Shown: piece by piece, positions 16,195 to 22,135 of the stretch | How the letters are laid out: each line of letters opens with the position of its first letter | How positions within the stretch are numbered: the stretch's first letter is position 1 | NCBI GenBank assembly: GCA_965371805.1 | Contig: CBDUZW010000079.1 | Coordinates: 1 to 22,180, forward strand | Length of the DNA: 22,180 nt | Direction of reading: 5' to 3' | DNA from: JAOZTV01 sp965371805 | GTDB taxonomy: Bacteria; Acidobacteriota; Aminicenantia; UBA2199 | Notes under the pieces: model-generated | Seen by the model: the letters and a program-made list of their open reading frames with translations, nothing else | What the model was told of the DNA's origin: nothing | Databases searched by the model: none | Translations under genes and position numbers: made by a program

Positions 16195-17295
16195 TTATAC
16201 ATTGTTAGTAGCAGATATTTTTAGTTTTTGCAATTTGTCTAAACTAATACTTTGTTTTTCAACTCGTAGTTTTCCAGAAAGAAGTTCGGTAAATGAATAA
16301 ATTAGTATAAAACCAATATTTTTTTTTTCAATTTTAACTTTTCCTATTTTAGCCCCATCTTTTAAAAGGTAATTTGATTCGAATGAAGTTCTCTTACCAG
16401 TTATAATATCTGTGAGCTTTTGTTTGAATTCATTTGGAATTCTTTTCCGTTGTGGGTCGATAATTAAATTGGATAAATCGAAAGTCCAATACCAATTATC
16501 ATTAAATGCTTCCATATAAGGAGCCGTTTCTAACCCAATTTTGGGGACTAAATGCCAATATTGGAGATCAGATTTAATCGTACAATATAATTCTATTTTA
16601 ACATTATAAATATCACTTGGTCCCTTGTTTAAGAATAGGATTTTAAGAAATGTATTGTTTTCAATTTTTTTGATCTCGTATGGAGTTATGATATAAGGTG
16701 AATTATTAAGACGTGATGATGCTGAAAAAACTCTAAGTGCTCTTAGTAATAAATTGTCAATTTGGTAATTTAATACTTCTTCAAGGTTGTTTAGGTTATC
16801 CACAGGAAAGTACCAATAATTTTTTTGTTTGTTTCCTGAATTGTCGATTAAGTTTGAAAACTTATCCAGAAATTCAAAAATTCTTATATCAATATCGCTA
16901 TGAATTTTAAGAAAACATTGTTTTCCTTTGGATTCATCATTTTTATATGCTTTCCTTAGATTATCAACTTCCTTATTTAAAAATATATATATTGGAATAC
17001 CCAAAGATGGATCAATTGCTGCTTCGAATTCTTTGTATATGATTGTATCTTTCCAATTAAATTTCTTACTACTTCCAAATCGTTTTCCTAAAATTAAAAC
17101 AAAAAGGTTACACTCTTTTACTTTTCGGATACAGCTATCATATGTGTCAATTGCAAATGGTTCTATGGGGAATTTATTTCCATACTCAGACATATATGTC
17201 TCAAATCCTTTTATTTCTAAAGTCTTTGAAACAATGTTTCGTTCTGCTTGTAAATCATAGATAGTCGAACTAATAAAAGCTATTGGTTTATTCAT
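16195..17295 (-). CDS. DUF4062 (TIR-like) domain protein
   Basis: A 366-residue protein. Residues 4-88 match the DUF4062 pattern: AFISSTIYDLQAERNIVSKTL, a central IEPFAIDTYDSCIRKVKECNLFVLILGKRFGS. DUF4062 is distantly TIR-like and is usually the N-terminal effector or adaptor domain of STAND/NTPase defence proteins; here no NTPase follows. The rest (about 195-366) appears beta-rich, with segments such as FLKILFLNKGPSDIYNVKIELY, and I do not recognise it. GGAGG lies 7 nt before the ATG. It is second in an operon behind a 49-codon ORF, sharing the promoter at 17524-17552. Context (cassette repeats, a nearby toxin-antitoxin-like operon) supports an anti-phage or accessory role, which is inference. 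Confidence 0.75.
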   Translation of the reverse strand: MNKPIAFISSTIYDLQAERNIVSKTLEIKGFETYMSEYGNKFPIEPFAIDTYDSCIRKVKECNLFVLILGKRFGSSKKFNWKDTIIYKEFEAAIDPSLGIPIYIFLNKEVDNLRKAYKNDESKGKQCFLKIHSDIDIRIFEFLDKFSNLIDNSGNKQKNYWYFPVDNLNNLEEVLNYQIDNLLLRALRVFSASSRLNNSPYIITPYEIKKIENNTFLKILFLNKGPSDIYNVKIELYCTIKSDLQYWHLVPKIGLETAPYMEAFNDNWYWTFDLSNLIIDPQRKRIPNEFKQKLTDIITGKRTSFESNYLLKDGAKIGKVKIEKKNIGFILIYSFTELLSGKLRVEKQSISLDKLQKLKISATNNV

Positions 17296-17325
17296 TTTAC
17301 TTCCTCCTTTTTTTCTTTCTTTCCC

Positions 17326-17475
17326 CTACCCCATAAAGTCTATTACATCTATTTCTTTCATTAACCGATCTGTATTTACCAGGGCAACTATTATTTTCTG
17401 ATAATGTGAAATATCATCATAAGAGAACTCTCTCCCTTTTCGATCCTTTGACCATTTTTGAGACGGTTTAAACAT
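17326..17475 (-). CDS. 49-aa ORF resembling the C-terminal tail of type ISP R-M enzymes, copy 1
   Basis: The ORF encodes MFKPSQKWSKDRKGREF, then SYDDISHYQKIIVALVNTD and RLMKEIDVIDFMG. It has its own AAAGGTGAA ribosome site and promoter. The pattern PAQKWLKDRKGR, HYQKII, T-x-R-x-MKEID is what I recall from the extreme C-terminus of type ISP restriction-modification enzymes, but here it is free-standing. Compared with copy 2 (19181-19330), 14 of 49 codons differ, 8 silently, so both copies look selected rather than decaying. A 30-bp gap separates it from the DUF4062 gene. Function alone is unknown: an orphan fragment, a regulatory leader peptide or a small partner protein are possible. Confidence 0.6.
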   Translation of the reverse strand: MFKPSQKWSKDRKGREFSYDDISHYQKIIVALVNTDRLMKEIDVIDFMG

Positions 17476-17523
17476 AATTCACCTTTTACTACTTGAAAAT
17501 TTTAATTTTAATTGATAGATAAA

Positions 17524-17552
17524 ATTATAAAACTTTATTTTTAAATTTGCAA
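17524..17552 (-). promoter_or_regulatory. Promoter of cassette 1 (conserved leader)
   Basis: On the minus strand TTGCAA (17547-17552) and a perfect TATAAT (17524-17529) are 17 bp apart. The start near 17517 gives a leader of about 42 nt ending in the AAAGGTGAA ribosome site before ATG 17475. The block from the ORF start through this promoter (about 17473-17574) is identical to that of cassette 2, while the ORF behind it is only about 90% identical. Confidence 0.7.
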
Positions 17553-17578
17553 ATATATAATGAGTTACATTATAGAAG

Positions 17579-17709
17579 AAAAAGTGTATGGAACCAAATT
17601 TTGCATCCATACTTAAACTATTTTTAAAAAAAAGCAGTTTTTTTTGGCAAGGCTGGAATTTATCAACAAGCAAGAAGTAAAAAAGTAAACCTCCGTCCCT
17701 AAAATTTTT
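17579..17709. repeat. Composite REP-like repeat R2
   Basis: Second copy of the R1 repeat, with the same AAAAAGT prefixes at 17579-17585 and 17680-17686 (101 bp apart) and the AAACCTCCGTCCCT end. The left motif has changed to GTGTATGGAACC, which allows AGTGTATGG to pair with the downstream CCATACTT across about 14 nt. It sits immediately upstream of the cassette 1 promoter. Confidence 0.75.
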
Positions 17710-17906
17710 TAAACTTTTTTGGAGCAGAATAATACAAATAAGTGTTTATTAAACCAATGTAAGCGATCAATAAAGTACACCTTCCATAAAAAAAAGTTAT
17801 ATGTAATTGTAACGACCGGTAATCATAAATGAACCGGTTTGCAACCAAATTTATTTGGGGGCTCAAAATCATTGCAACTATCCTGTTACCTTATAATATT
17901 TATATC
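17710..17906. other. Noncoding gap with small palindromes
   Basis: About 197 bp between repeat R2 and the 3' end of the 178-residue membrane protein gene. I see no convincing gene. It holds two ACCGGT hexamers, a CCAAAT/ATTTGG inverted pair (17845-17858) and, at its right edge, the palindrome TCTCACGTGAGA (17905-17916), which spans the stop codon. None is followed by a T-run on the minus strand, so a standard terminator is not supported. Confidence 0.4.
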
Positions 17907-18443
17907 TCACGTGAGAGGTTGAGGTCCGGCTACATACATATGCTTTGCTATAAAAAGTATAATGATAATTATTGAAATAATACTAAGCAAACCAAAATAA
18001 ATACATTTGAATTTTTTCTTCTTATTTGTACTAACTTTATTAGATTGAATTAAATTGCTCTCCTTAATTAATTTACAGAATACAATTAATGTAGTAATTT
18101 GAAAAGGAGTTGATAGAACTAAATGTAAAACAAAAAAATCCCAAAATTCAATTTTATTAACTTGATCCAAATAGATTACATAAGCAAAAAAGCACCATGA
18201 CAAATACAAAAAAAATGCTGCAATCAGTTGGCCAATTGCTTTCTTTAATTCATTTTTTCTATACTTTACAGCAATAACCCAAGCACCAATAATACTACTC
18301 CACCCTAATAAGATACCAATAATAAACTTAGACTTAAATGTAGAGAGTAAAAAAATATATATCATTGGAAAAGGTATTGGAAATTCAACAAAAACAAAAA
18401 TACTTAAGAAAAATGTAGCTAAAAGAATATTATATTTTGTCAT
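17907..18443 (-). CDS. Small four-helix membrane protein, paralogue B
   Basis: A 178-residue protein of unknown family with about five hydrophobic segments. It is a clear paralogue of the gene at 18575-19102: shared FP(I/V)P motif in the first helix, SIIG in the second, L-Y-(L/I)SW in the third, and S(T/A)PFQI in the fourth, with similar spacing throughout. ATG 18443 is preferred to the GTG at 18470 because it overlaps by ATGA with a plausible small reading frame just upstream. No catalytic motif is seen. Paired small membrane proteins in defence-type cassettes can be channel-forming effectors or their immunity partners, but nothing here proves that. Confidence 0.7.
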   Translation of the reverse strand: MTKYNILLATFFLSIFVFVEFPIPFPMIYIFLLSTFKSKFIIGILLGWSSIIGAWVIAVKYRKNELKKAIGQLIAAFFLYLSWCFFAYVIYLDQVNKIEFWDFFVLHLVLSTPFQITTLIVFCKLIKESNLIQSNKVSTNKKKKFKCIYFGLLSIISIIIIILFIAKHMYVAGPQPLT

Positions 18444-18556
18444 AATATTTGTTGAGATAACAGCTCCCACTGTTCTTGATCTTCATTTTCTCTAATATAA
18501 TAATGTATAACTTCATCAGATTTATAACAACATCTCCTTTTATTTGTAAGCGTCAA
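18440..18556 (-). CDS. Possible 38-aa charged ORF coupled to membrane protein B
   Basis: A short frame from TTG 18556 (AAGAG four bases upstream) to a TGA that overlaps the ATG of the 178-residue membrane protein (ATGA). It encodes TNKRRCCYKSDEVIHYYIRE, then NEDQEQWELLSQQIL: hydrophilic, acidic at the end, with a Cys-Cys pair. The overlap and the protein-like composition suggest either a real small protein or the surviving C-terminus of a larger lost gene. The alternative is chance, since the frame is short and its start lies inside a palindrome. Confidence 0.35.
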   Translation of the reverse strand: MTLTNKRRCCYKSDEVIHYYIRENEDQEQWELLSQQIL

Positions 18557-18567
18557 TTGACTCTTAC
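18546..18567. promoter_or_regulatory. 22-bp near-perfect palindrome between the membrane protein genes
   Basis: GTAAG and CTTAC arms flank a perfect 10-bp palindrome GTCAATTGAC, with only one mismatched pair over 22 bp and no loop. It begins 8 bp past the stop of membrane protein A. The loopless symmetry fits a dimeric repressor site better than a terminator. Confidence 0.5.
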
Positions 18568-18574
18568 AGTTTTG

Positions 18575-19102
18575 CTATCGAGGTCCCAAAAACAAATATA
18601 AAAAACAAATAAGTAAAATATAAAAAAAAGGCTTGACATTTATTATTATTATTTTGTTTAATTTAATCAAAAAAATTTCTTCAATTAATTCTTTTGTATA
18701 AATCAAAAAAGCTATTTGAAAAGGTGCTGACATTACTATCCAAAATGTGAAGAATCCCAAACGATCGAAATCTCCTCCGATATTATTATTTCCATAAATT
18801 GCTAAAAACAACCAGGATATATACATAAGGCATGCTACTGTTAGCTGAAAAATCATCCATCTTAGCTTTTTTTTATGCTTATTAATTATTACAAAAACCA
18901 CTCCAATTATACTAAATATTCCAAGCATAAAACCAATAGATGATATTTTTAGAATAATTTCATTAAAATTTAATAACATGAGAATAATTGGAACTGGAAA
19001 ACCTTCTATACTAATAAATGCAATAGAATAAGTCCCCAGAAGAGTTAAAAGTTTATTCTTCCATAATATACTTTTTATATTGTTTGTTAATGTATTAGCC
19101 AT
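18575..19102 (-). CDS. Small four-helix membrane protein, paralogue A
   Basis: A 175-residue protein with about five hydrophobic segments and a short C-terminus ending FLGPR. The start at 19102 (MANTLTNNIK) is chosen for its GAGG site 11 nt upstream; the longer frame from 19168 would translate the REP-like GGTGCCAGGCC motif and is unlikely. It is paralogous to the following gene (same FPVP, SIIG, YISW and SAPFQI landmarks), so the pair arose by tandem duplication and then diverged strongly. Family and function are not recognised. It is transcribed behind the second 49-codon ORF from the promoter at 19379-19407. Confidence 0.75.
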   Translation of the reverse strand: MANTLTNNIKSILWKNKLLTLLGTYSIAFISIEGFPVPIILMLLNFNEIILKISSIGFMLGIFSIIGVVFVIINKHKKKLRWMIFQLTVACLMYISWLFLAIYGNNNIGGDFDRLGFFTFWIVMSAPFQIAFLIYTKELIEEIFLIKLNKIIIINVKPFFYILLICFLYLFLGPR

Positions 19103-19140
19103 TTTAAATTTAACCTCATAATAATAAATGTTTGTACAAA

Positions 19141-19156
19141 AAAAAGGTGCCAGGCC
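19141..19156 (+). repeat. Solo REP-like motif
   Basis: AAAAAGGTGCCAGGCC lies between membrane protein A and the second 49-codon ORF. A 15/16 identical copy is on the opposite strand at 21627-21642. It resembles the left head of the R repeats, with GG replacing GTGTC. Confidence 0.55.
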
Positions 19157-19180
19157 AGTTTTTTCCATTCTCCCATTTTC

Positions 19181-19330
19181 CTACCCCATAAAATCTATTT
19201 CATCTATTTCTTTAATGATCCTATCTGTATTAACAAGAGCAACTATAATTTTTTGATAATGCGAAATATCATCATAAGAGAGCTCTCTCCCTTTTCGATC
19301 CTTTAACCATTTTTGAGCCGGTTTAAACAT
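19181..19330 (-). CDS. 49-aa ORF resembling the C-terminal tail of type ISP R-M enzymes, copy 2
   Basis: The ORF encodes MFKPAQKWLKDRKGRELSYD, then DISHYQKIIVALVNTDRIIK and EIDEIDFMG. It is closer to the type ISP consensus I recall than copy 1 (PAQKWL rather than PSQKWS). It has the same AAAGGTGAA ribosome site, 42-nt leader and promoter as copy 1. It precedes the membrane protein pair by 78 bp that include a REP-like motif. The conserved length, start and stop in both cassettes argue for a maintained unit. Confidence 0.6.
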   Translation of the reverse strand: MFKPAQKWLKDRKGRELSYDDISHYQKIIVALVNTDRIIKEIDEIDFMG

Positions 19331-19378
19331 AATTCACCTTTTACTACTTGAAAATTTTAATTTTAATTGATAGATAAA

Positions 19379-19407
19379 ATTATAAAACTTTATTTTTAAA
19401 TTTGCAA
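19379..19407 (-). promoter_or_regulatory. Promoter of cassette 2 (conserved leader)
   Basis: TTGCAA (19402-19407), 17 bp, then TATAAT (19379-19384) on the minus strand, identical in sequence and position to the cassette 1 promoter. It would drive the 49-codon ORF and the two membrane proteins. Confidence 0.7.
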
Positions 19408-19439
19408 ATATATAATGAGTTACATTATAGAAAAAAATA

Positions 19440-19568
19440 AAAAAATTGCATGGAACCAAATTTTGTATCCATACTAAAACTATTTAAAAAAAAAACAGTT
19501 TTTTTGGCAAGGCTCGAATTTATCAACAAGCAAGAAGTAAAAAATTAAACCTCCGTCCCTCAAAATTC
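19440..19568. repeat. Composite REP-like repeat R3
   Basis: Third copy of the repeat. Its two prefix elements read AAAAAATT (19440-19447 and 19539-19546, 99 bp apart) instead of AAAAAGT, so both ends have changed together. The right end (CCTCCGTCCCTCAAAATTC) abuts the cbiO fragment directly at 19569, marking a recombination joint. Confidence 0.75.
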
Positions 19569-19928
19569 TTTGAAGAAAAAAGTGCACATCATCTCAGTCT
19601 GGGACTAAAGAAAAGAATTTGTCTGGCATCAGCCCTGGCGAGAAATTCAAAATTAATGTACTTTGATGAGCCTACAAACGAATTAGATCCACATGGTAGA
19701 AGAGAGTTCATTAAACTATTAAAAGAAATAGATACAACAAAGATCATAGTAAGTCATGATCTAAATTTAATCTTAGAATTATGTGATAAAGTAGTTGTAC
19801 TAAATGATCAAAAAATCATCGCTCATAATGACTGCAAAAAAATACTGTCTGATAAAACCCTTATGGAATCCAATAAACTTGAAGTACCATCAAACATATA
19901 TTTAAACCACTTAAAACAAAATAATTAA
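19569..19928 (+). pseudogene. cbiO 3'-end fragment (residues 133 to C-terminus)
   Basis: It aligns without gaps to 15689-16039 at a constant offset of 3880 bp, with about 19 differences in roughly 350 bp. About eleven are synonymous. Changed residues include Gln to Leu in the ABC signature (LSLGQ to LSLGL), Gln to Lys, Pro to Thr, Gly to Asn and Ser to Asn. The stop is lost, adding three residues. It has Walker B and the switch His but no Walker A, so it cannot be a working ATPase, and no start signal precedes it. Homology continues past the stop through the 3' flank to AAAAAGT at 19948. It is best read as the displaced tail of the ancestral cbiO or as a duplicated segment. Confidence 0.9.
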
Positions 19929-19947
19929 AATTGTTAAATGGTTAATG

Positions 19948-19974
19948 AAAAAGTAAACCTCAGTCCCTCAAAAT
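19948..19974. repeat. Short form of the repeat (R4)
   Basis: AAAAAGT (19948-19954) is followed directly by AAACCTCAGTCCCTCAAAAT, the right head of R1-R3, without the roughly 98-bp left head and core. The upstream flank resembles the flank of R1 after cbiO. Confidence 0.7.
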
Positions 19975-20006
19975 CGCTCAAATTTTCTATTATAATATCA
20001 GGAAGT

Positions 20007-20894
20007 TTAAATCTTAAGATCTTTAAGCAATCTTTCAACCCGTTTTTCCTCTGATTGCTTTAGTAATTCGGACGCATCTTCAGGCAGTTTTTTTAAAGCT
20101 GATATAAAATGACCCATTTTTATCCACTCCGATACATCTGGAACTTTATTTTTTATCCTGAATGAAGAAAACTGTTTTTTTCCTGAATCTGTTAAATTAT
20201 AAACAATCCGGTTAAAAGATCTTTCCCCAATAACAATGTTTGCCAATTCAAAATCTTTTAGTACATTCCACGCACTTTTCTGAGTGTATCCGGTTTTGGA
20301 TGCGATAACCGGAGCGATGCAATTTCCGCTGTTTATAAGCTCTATAACTATATCAGCCCTAACGGTATTCCCAAATAGTAATTTTGCTTTTATCCAGGGA
20401 TTAGTTTGAGAAATATATCTTAAATTTCTTATTTTATCTGAAACTACAAAAGTGTTACGTTTAAAACCAAATTGAAGAAATTGTTTGTCTTCATTTTTAC
20501 CTGTAAAGAGCCTCCGATTGTTAAACTTTATAAAAAATGTCTGATCATTTTCTTTATTTACATCCTCAAAAATTGAAACAAATCTGCTGTCATCTCCCTG
20601 CTTTTTTAGAATTGAAGCGATAACATAGAATACTCTAATTGAATCTTTATCAATTTTTTTCAGAATATACTGCAGGCGGTTTTTAGAAATGAACCTTGAA
20701 TGTAATATGATAAAAGATAAGGCTTCATCAAAAAGTCGTTGATCATATCGGCCTAAAATGCATAATCCGATAATTGCTTCCTCAGGAGACATTGCAAGAG
20801 TAGATCCTTCGCCAAAAAGTCCAAGAGTGAGCCAGACATCCCATAATTTTTTGAGATTCTTTTCAATTTTAACTTTATAATTTTCCGGCAACAT
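20007..20894 (-). CDS. Winged-helix protein, partner of the nucleotidyltransferase
   Basis: A 295-residue protein not assigned to a named family. The N-terminal two thirds are helical with no motif I recognise. Residues about 165-235 look like a winged helix: RADIVIELINSGN, VIASKTGYTQKSAWNVLKDF as the recognition region, then VYNLTDSGKKQF as the wing. ATG 20894 is preferred to TTG 20915; it overlaps the nucleotidyltransferase gene by 20 nt, so the two are translationally coupled. A DNA-binding antitoxin or autoregulator is likely, probably acting on the three operators at 21508-21568. In AbiE systems the winged-helix antitoxin gene comes first; here the order is reversed. Confidence 0.65.
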   Translation of the reverse strand: MLPENYKVKIEKNLKKLWDVWLTLGLFGEGSTLAMSPEEAIIGLCILGRYDQRLFDEALSFIILHSRFISKNRLQYILKKIDKDSIRVFYVIASILKKQGDDSRFVSIFEDVNKENDQTFFIKFNNRRLFTGKNEDKQFLQFGFKRNTFVVSDKIRNLRYISQTNPWIKAKLLFGNTVRADIVIELINSGNCIAPVIASKTGYTQKSAWNVLKDFELANIVIGERSFNRIVYNLTDSGKKQFSSFRIKNKVPDVSEWIKMGHFISALKKLPEDASELLKQSEEKRVERLLKDLKI

Positions 20895-21474
20895 TTTTGT
20901 ACCCAATTTGTTCAAGCATTGATTTTAATAACAAGAAAAAAGTCTCAGATGTATCCTGGCTACAAATCCAAGAGGATGCATCTAACAGTTCCTTATCAGA
21001 AGGTTCCAATTTAATTAGATCATCAACATGGTATCCTCCTCTGTCAACAGAGGCATAAAGTTTCAGAAATACTTGATCAATCCTGCTTATGAATCCAATT
21101 GTAAGATTTTTCCCATATTTTTTTTTTATAAGTCTGTCCAATAACCCCGGAGGTAATCCGGTTTGTAAAAAAGATTCCGGTCCAGTGTTTATCCAGTTTG
21201 AAGGTAAGTTTAATAATTCAGCTATAATGGAAACCTGTTCTTTAAATTTTGTATCAAAACCTGCATATTCAATCTTTTCTTCTGAAAACTTTCCGATCAC
21301 ATCAATATCTTTGGTTGTTCTTTGGACAAGATTTAATTCTGCCAATGCAGCACCACCGCACACAATAAGCTTCCATTCTTTTTCAGGAATAACTAGTTTT
21401 AATCTCTCACCTAAAAGCAACAGAATTTCACTAAGATTTTTCTTCCCTATATTTTGCTTCTCACCTTTATTCAT
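20875..21474 (-). CDS. DUF6036/AbiEii-like nucleotidyltransferase
   Basis: A 199-residue protein. The nucleotidyltransferase active-site pattern is at about 38-55: CGGAALAELNLVQRTTKDID, with GG and the paired Asp of DxD. The domain then reads VSIIAELLNLPSNWINTGPE and LDRLIKKKYGKNLTIGFISR, followed by a helical end. This fits the DUF6036 group related to AbiEii/MenT toxins, some of which add nucleotides to tRNA or inactivate growth until neutralised. ATG 21474 is chosen because the promoter -10 ends 6 nt upstream and there is no Shine-Dalgarno, implying a leaderless message; the longer frame to 21501 would overlap the -10. It is first in the operon with the winged-helix gene. Confidence 0.75.
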   Translation of the reverse strand: MNKGEKQNIGKKNLSEILLLLGERLKLVIPEKEWKLIVCGGAALAELNLVQRTTKDIDVIGKFSEEKIEYAGFDTKFKEQVSIIAELLNLPSNWINTGPESFLQTGLPPGLLDRLIKKKYGKNLTIGFISRIDQVFLKLYASVDRGGYHVDDLIKLEPSDKELLDASSWICSQDTSETFFLLLKSMLEQIGYKNVAGKL

Positions 21475-21480
21475 AATACT

Positions 21481-21509
21481 AATATAGAATAAAAAAATCA
21501 TTTTGTCAA
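21481..21509 (-). promoter_or_regulatory. Leaderless promoter of the nucleotidyltransferase operon
   Basis: A perfect TTGACA (21504-21509) and TATATT (21481-21486) on the minus strand, spaced 17 bp, with 6 nt (AGTATT) from the -10 to the ATG. The start of transcription should coincide with the start codon. The -35 overlaps the first operator by two bases. Confidence 0.7.
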
Positions 21510-21569
21510 GTATTATGTTTACTTATTTAAAGTATTATATTTACTTATTATAAGTATTTATTTTACTTA
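21508..21569. promoter_or_regulatory. Three phased inverted-repeat operators
   Basis: AAGTA-N7-TACTT occurs at 21508-21524, 21530-21546 and 21552-21568, each followed by A, with an exact 22-bp period. All five bases of every arm are conserved while the centres vary (TTATGTT, TTATATT, TTTATTT). The array starts at the -35 box of the nucleotidyltransferase promoter, so binding of a dimer series would repress it. The winged-helix gene product is the obvious candidate ligand. Confidence 0.8.
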
Positions 21570-21626
21570 AATATATTTTAAAATCAGAAAATCAAAATAT
21601 CAATACCCTGTGCCTTAAAGAAAATC

Positions 21627-21642
21627 GGACTGGCACCTTTTT
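21627..21642 (-). repeat. Solo REP-like motif, minus strand
   Basis: On the minus strand it reads AAAAAGGTGCCAGTCC, 15/16 identical to 19141-19156 on the plus strand. It lies in the 190-bp gap between the operator array and the TPR gene, together with a small GCCACAA direct repeat near 21675. Confidence 0.55.
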
Positions 21643-21693
21643 ATTGTTTTTCCTTGTATTAATATTGGCGAGCCACAAGCCACAAGAAGAATT

Positions 21694-22101
21694 TTAAAGT
21701 TTTACTTTTGTTTTTTTTAATTTATCTTTAACTCGTTTCGTATGAACATTTTGCCCACCTAATGAGACTTCATTTAGATTAACAGATTTTGAATGACATT
21801 GAAATGCATCCTTATATTCTTTCAGATTATACAAAGAATCACCTTTTCGTTCATAAGAACGAGCAGAATTTTTATTTATTTCTATTGCGTTATCAAATGC
21901 TATAATCGAATCTTCATATTTTGATTTACAAAATAGTATACATCCTTTTTGGTACCATGCATCATAATCTTTCGGATTAATTTTTAAAGCGTAAATTATA
22001 GAGTTATATGCATCATTATATTTCTTTTCAAAAAATTGAGCTTGACTTATCTTCAGAGAACTTTTAAACGACTTTGGATTAAGCTCTAAAGCTATTTTCA
22101 A
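21694..22101 (-). CDS. Tetratricopeptide-repeat protein, 5' incomplete
   Basis: At least 135 residues. About three TPR units are visible: one ending ALKINPKDYDAWYQKGCILF, one with YEDSIIAFDNAIEINKNSARSYERKGDSLY, and a third with YKDAFQCHSKSV, all with the usual A/G/Y/A/P landmarks. The tail is lysine-rich. The given start is a TTG; the frame stays open and TPR-like (YKKAIDEL) upstream to about 22125, then runs through a tandem repeat to the window edge, so the true 5' end is missing or was disrupted. TPRs mediate protein-protein contacts; no other domain is seen. Confidence 0.7.
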   Translation of the reverse strand: MKIALELNPKSFKSSLKISQAQFFEKKYNDAYNSIIYALKINPKDYDAWYQKGCILFCKSKYEDSIIAFDNAIEINKNSARSYERKGDSLYNLKEYKDAFQCHSKSVNLNEVSLGGQNVHTKRVKDKLKKTKVKL

Positions 22102-22135
22102 TTCATCAATTGCTTTTTTATATTTATTTGGAAAT

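Noticed and set aside
17905..17916. TCTCACGTGAGA as a terminator
   Set aside because: It is a 12-bp loopless palindrome spanning the stop codon, with no T-run following on the minus strand.
18440..18470. GTG 18470 as start of the second membrane protein
   Set aside because: No good ribosome site at useful distance, and ATG 18443 has an ATGA overlap with the upstream frame.
19103..19168. Longer start for the first membrane protein
   Set aside because: It would translate a REP-like repeat; ATG 19102 has GAGG upstream.
16066..19568. Integron with attC sites
   Set aside because: The repeats lack attC-like paired core sites, no tyrosine recombinase gene is present, and the cassettes carry their own promoters, unlike integron cassettes.
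19569..19928. Cassette-borne functional ATPase
   Set aside because: The fragment lacks Walker A, the Q-loop and a start signal, so it is a 3' remnant, not a gene.
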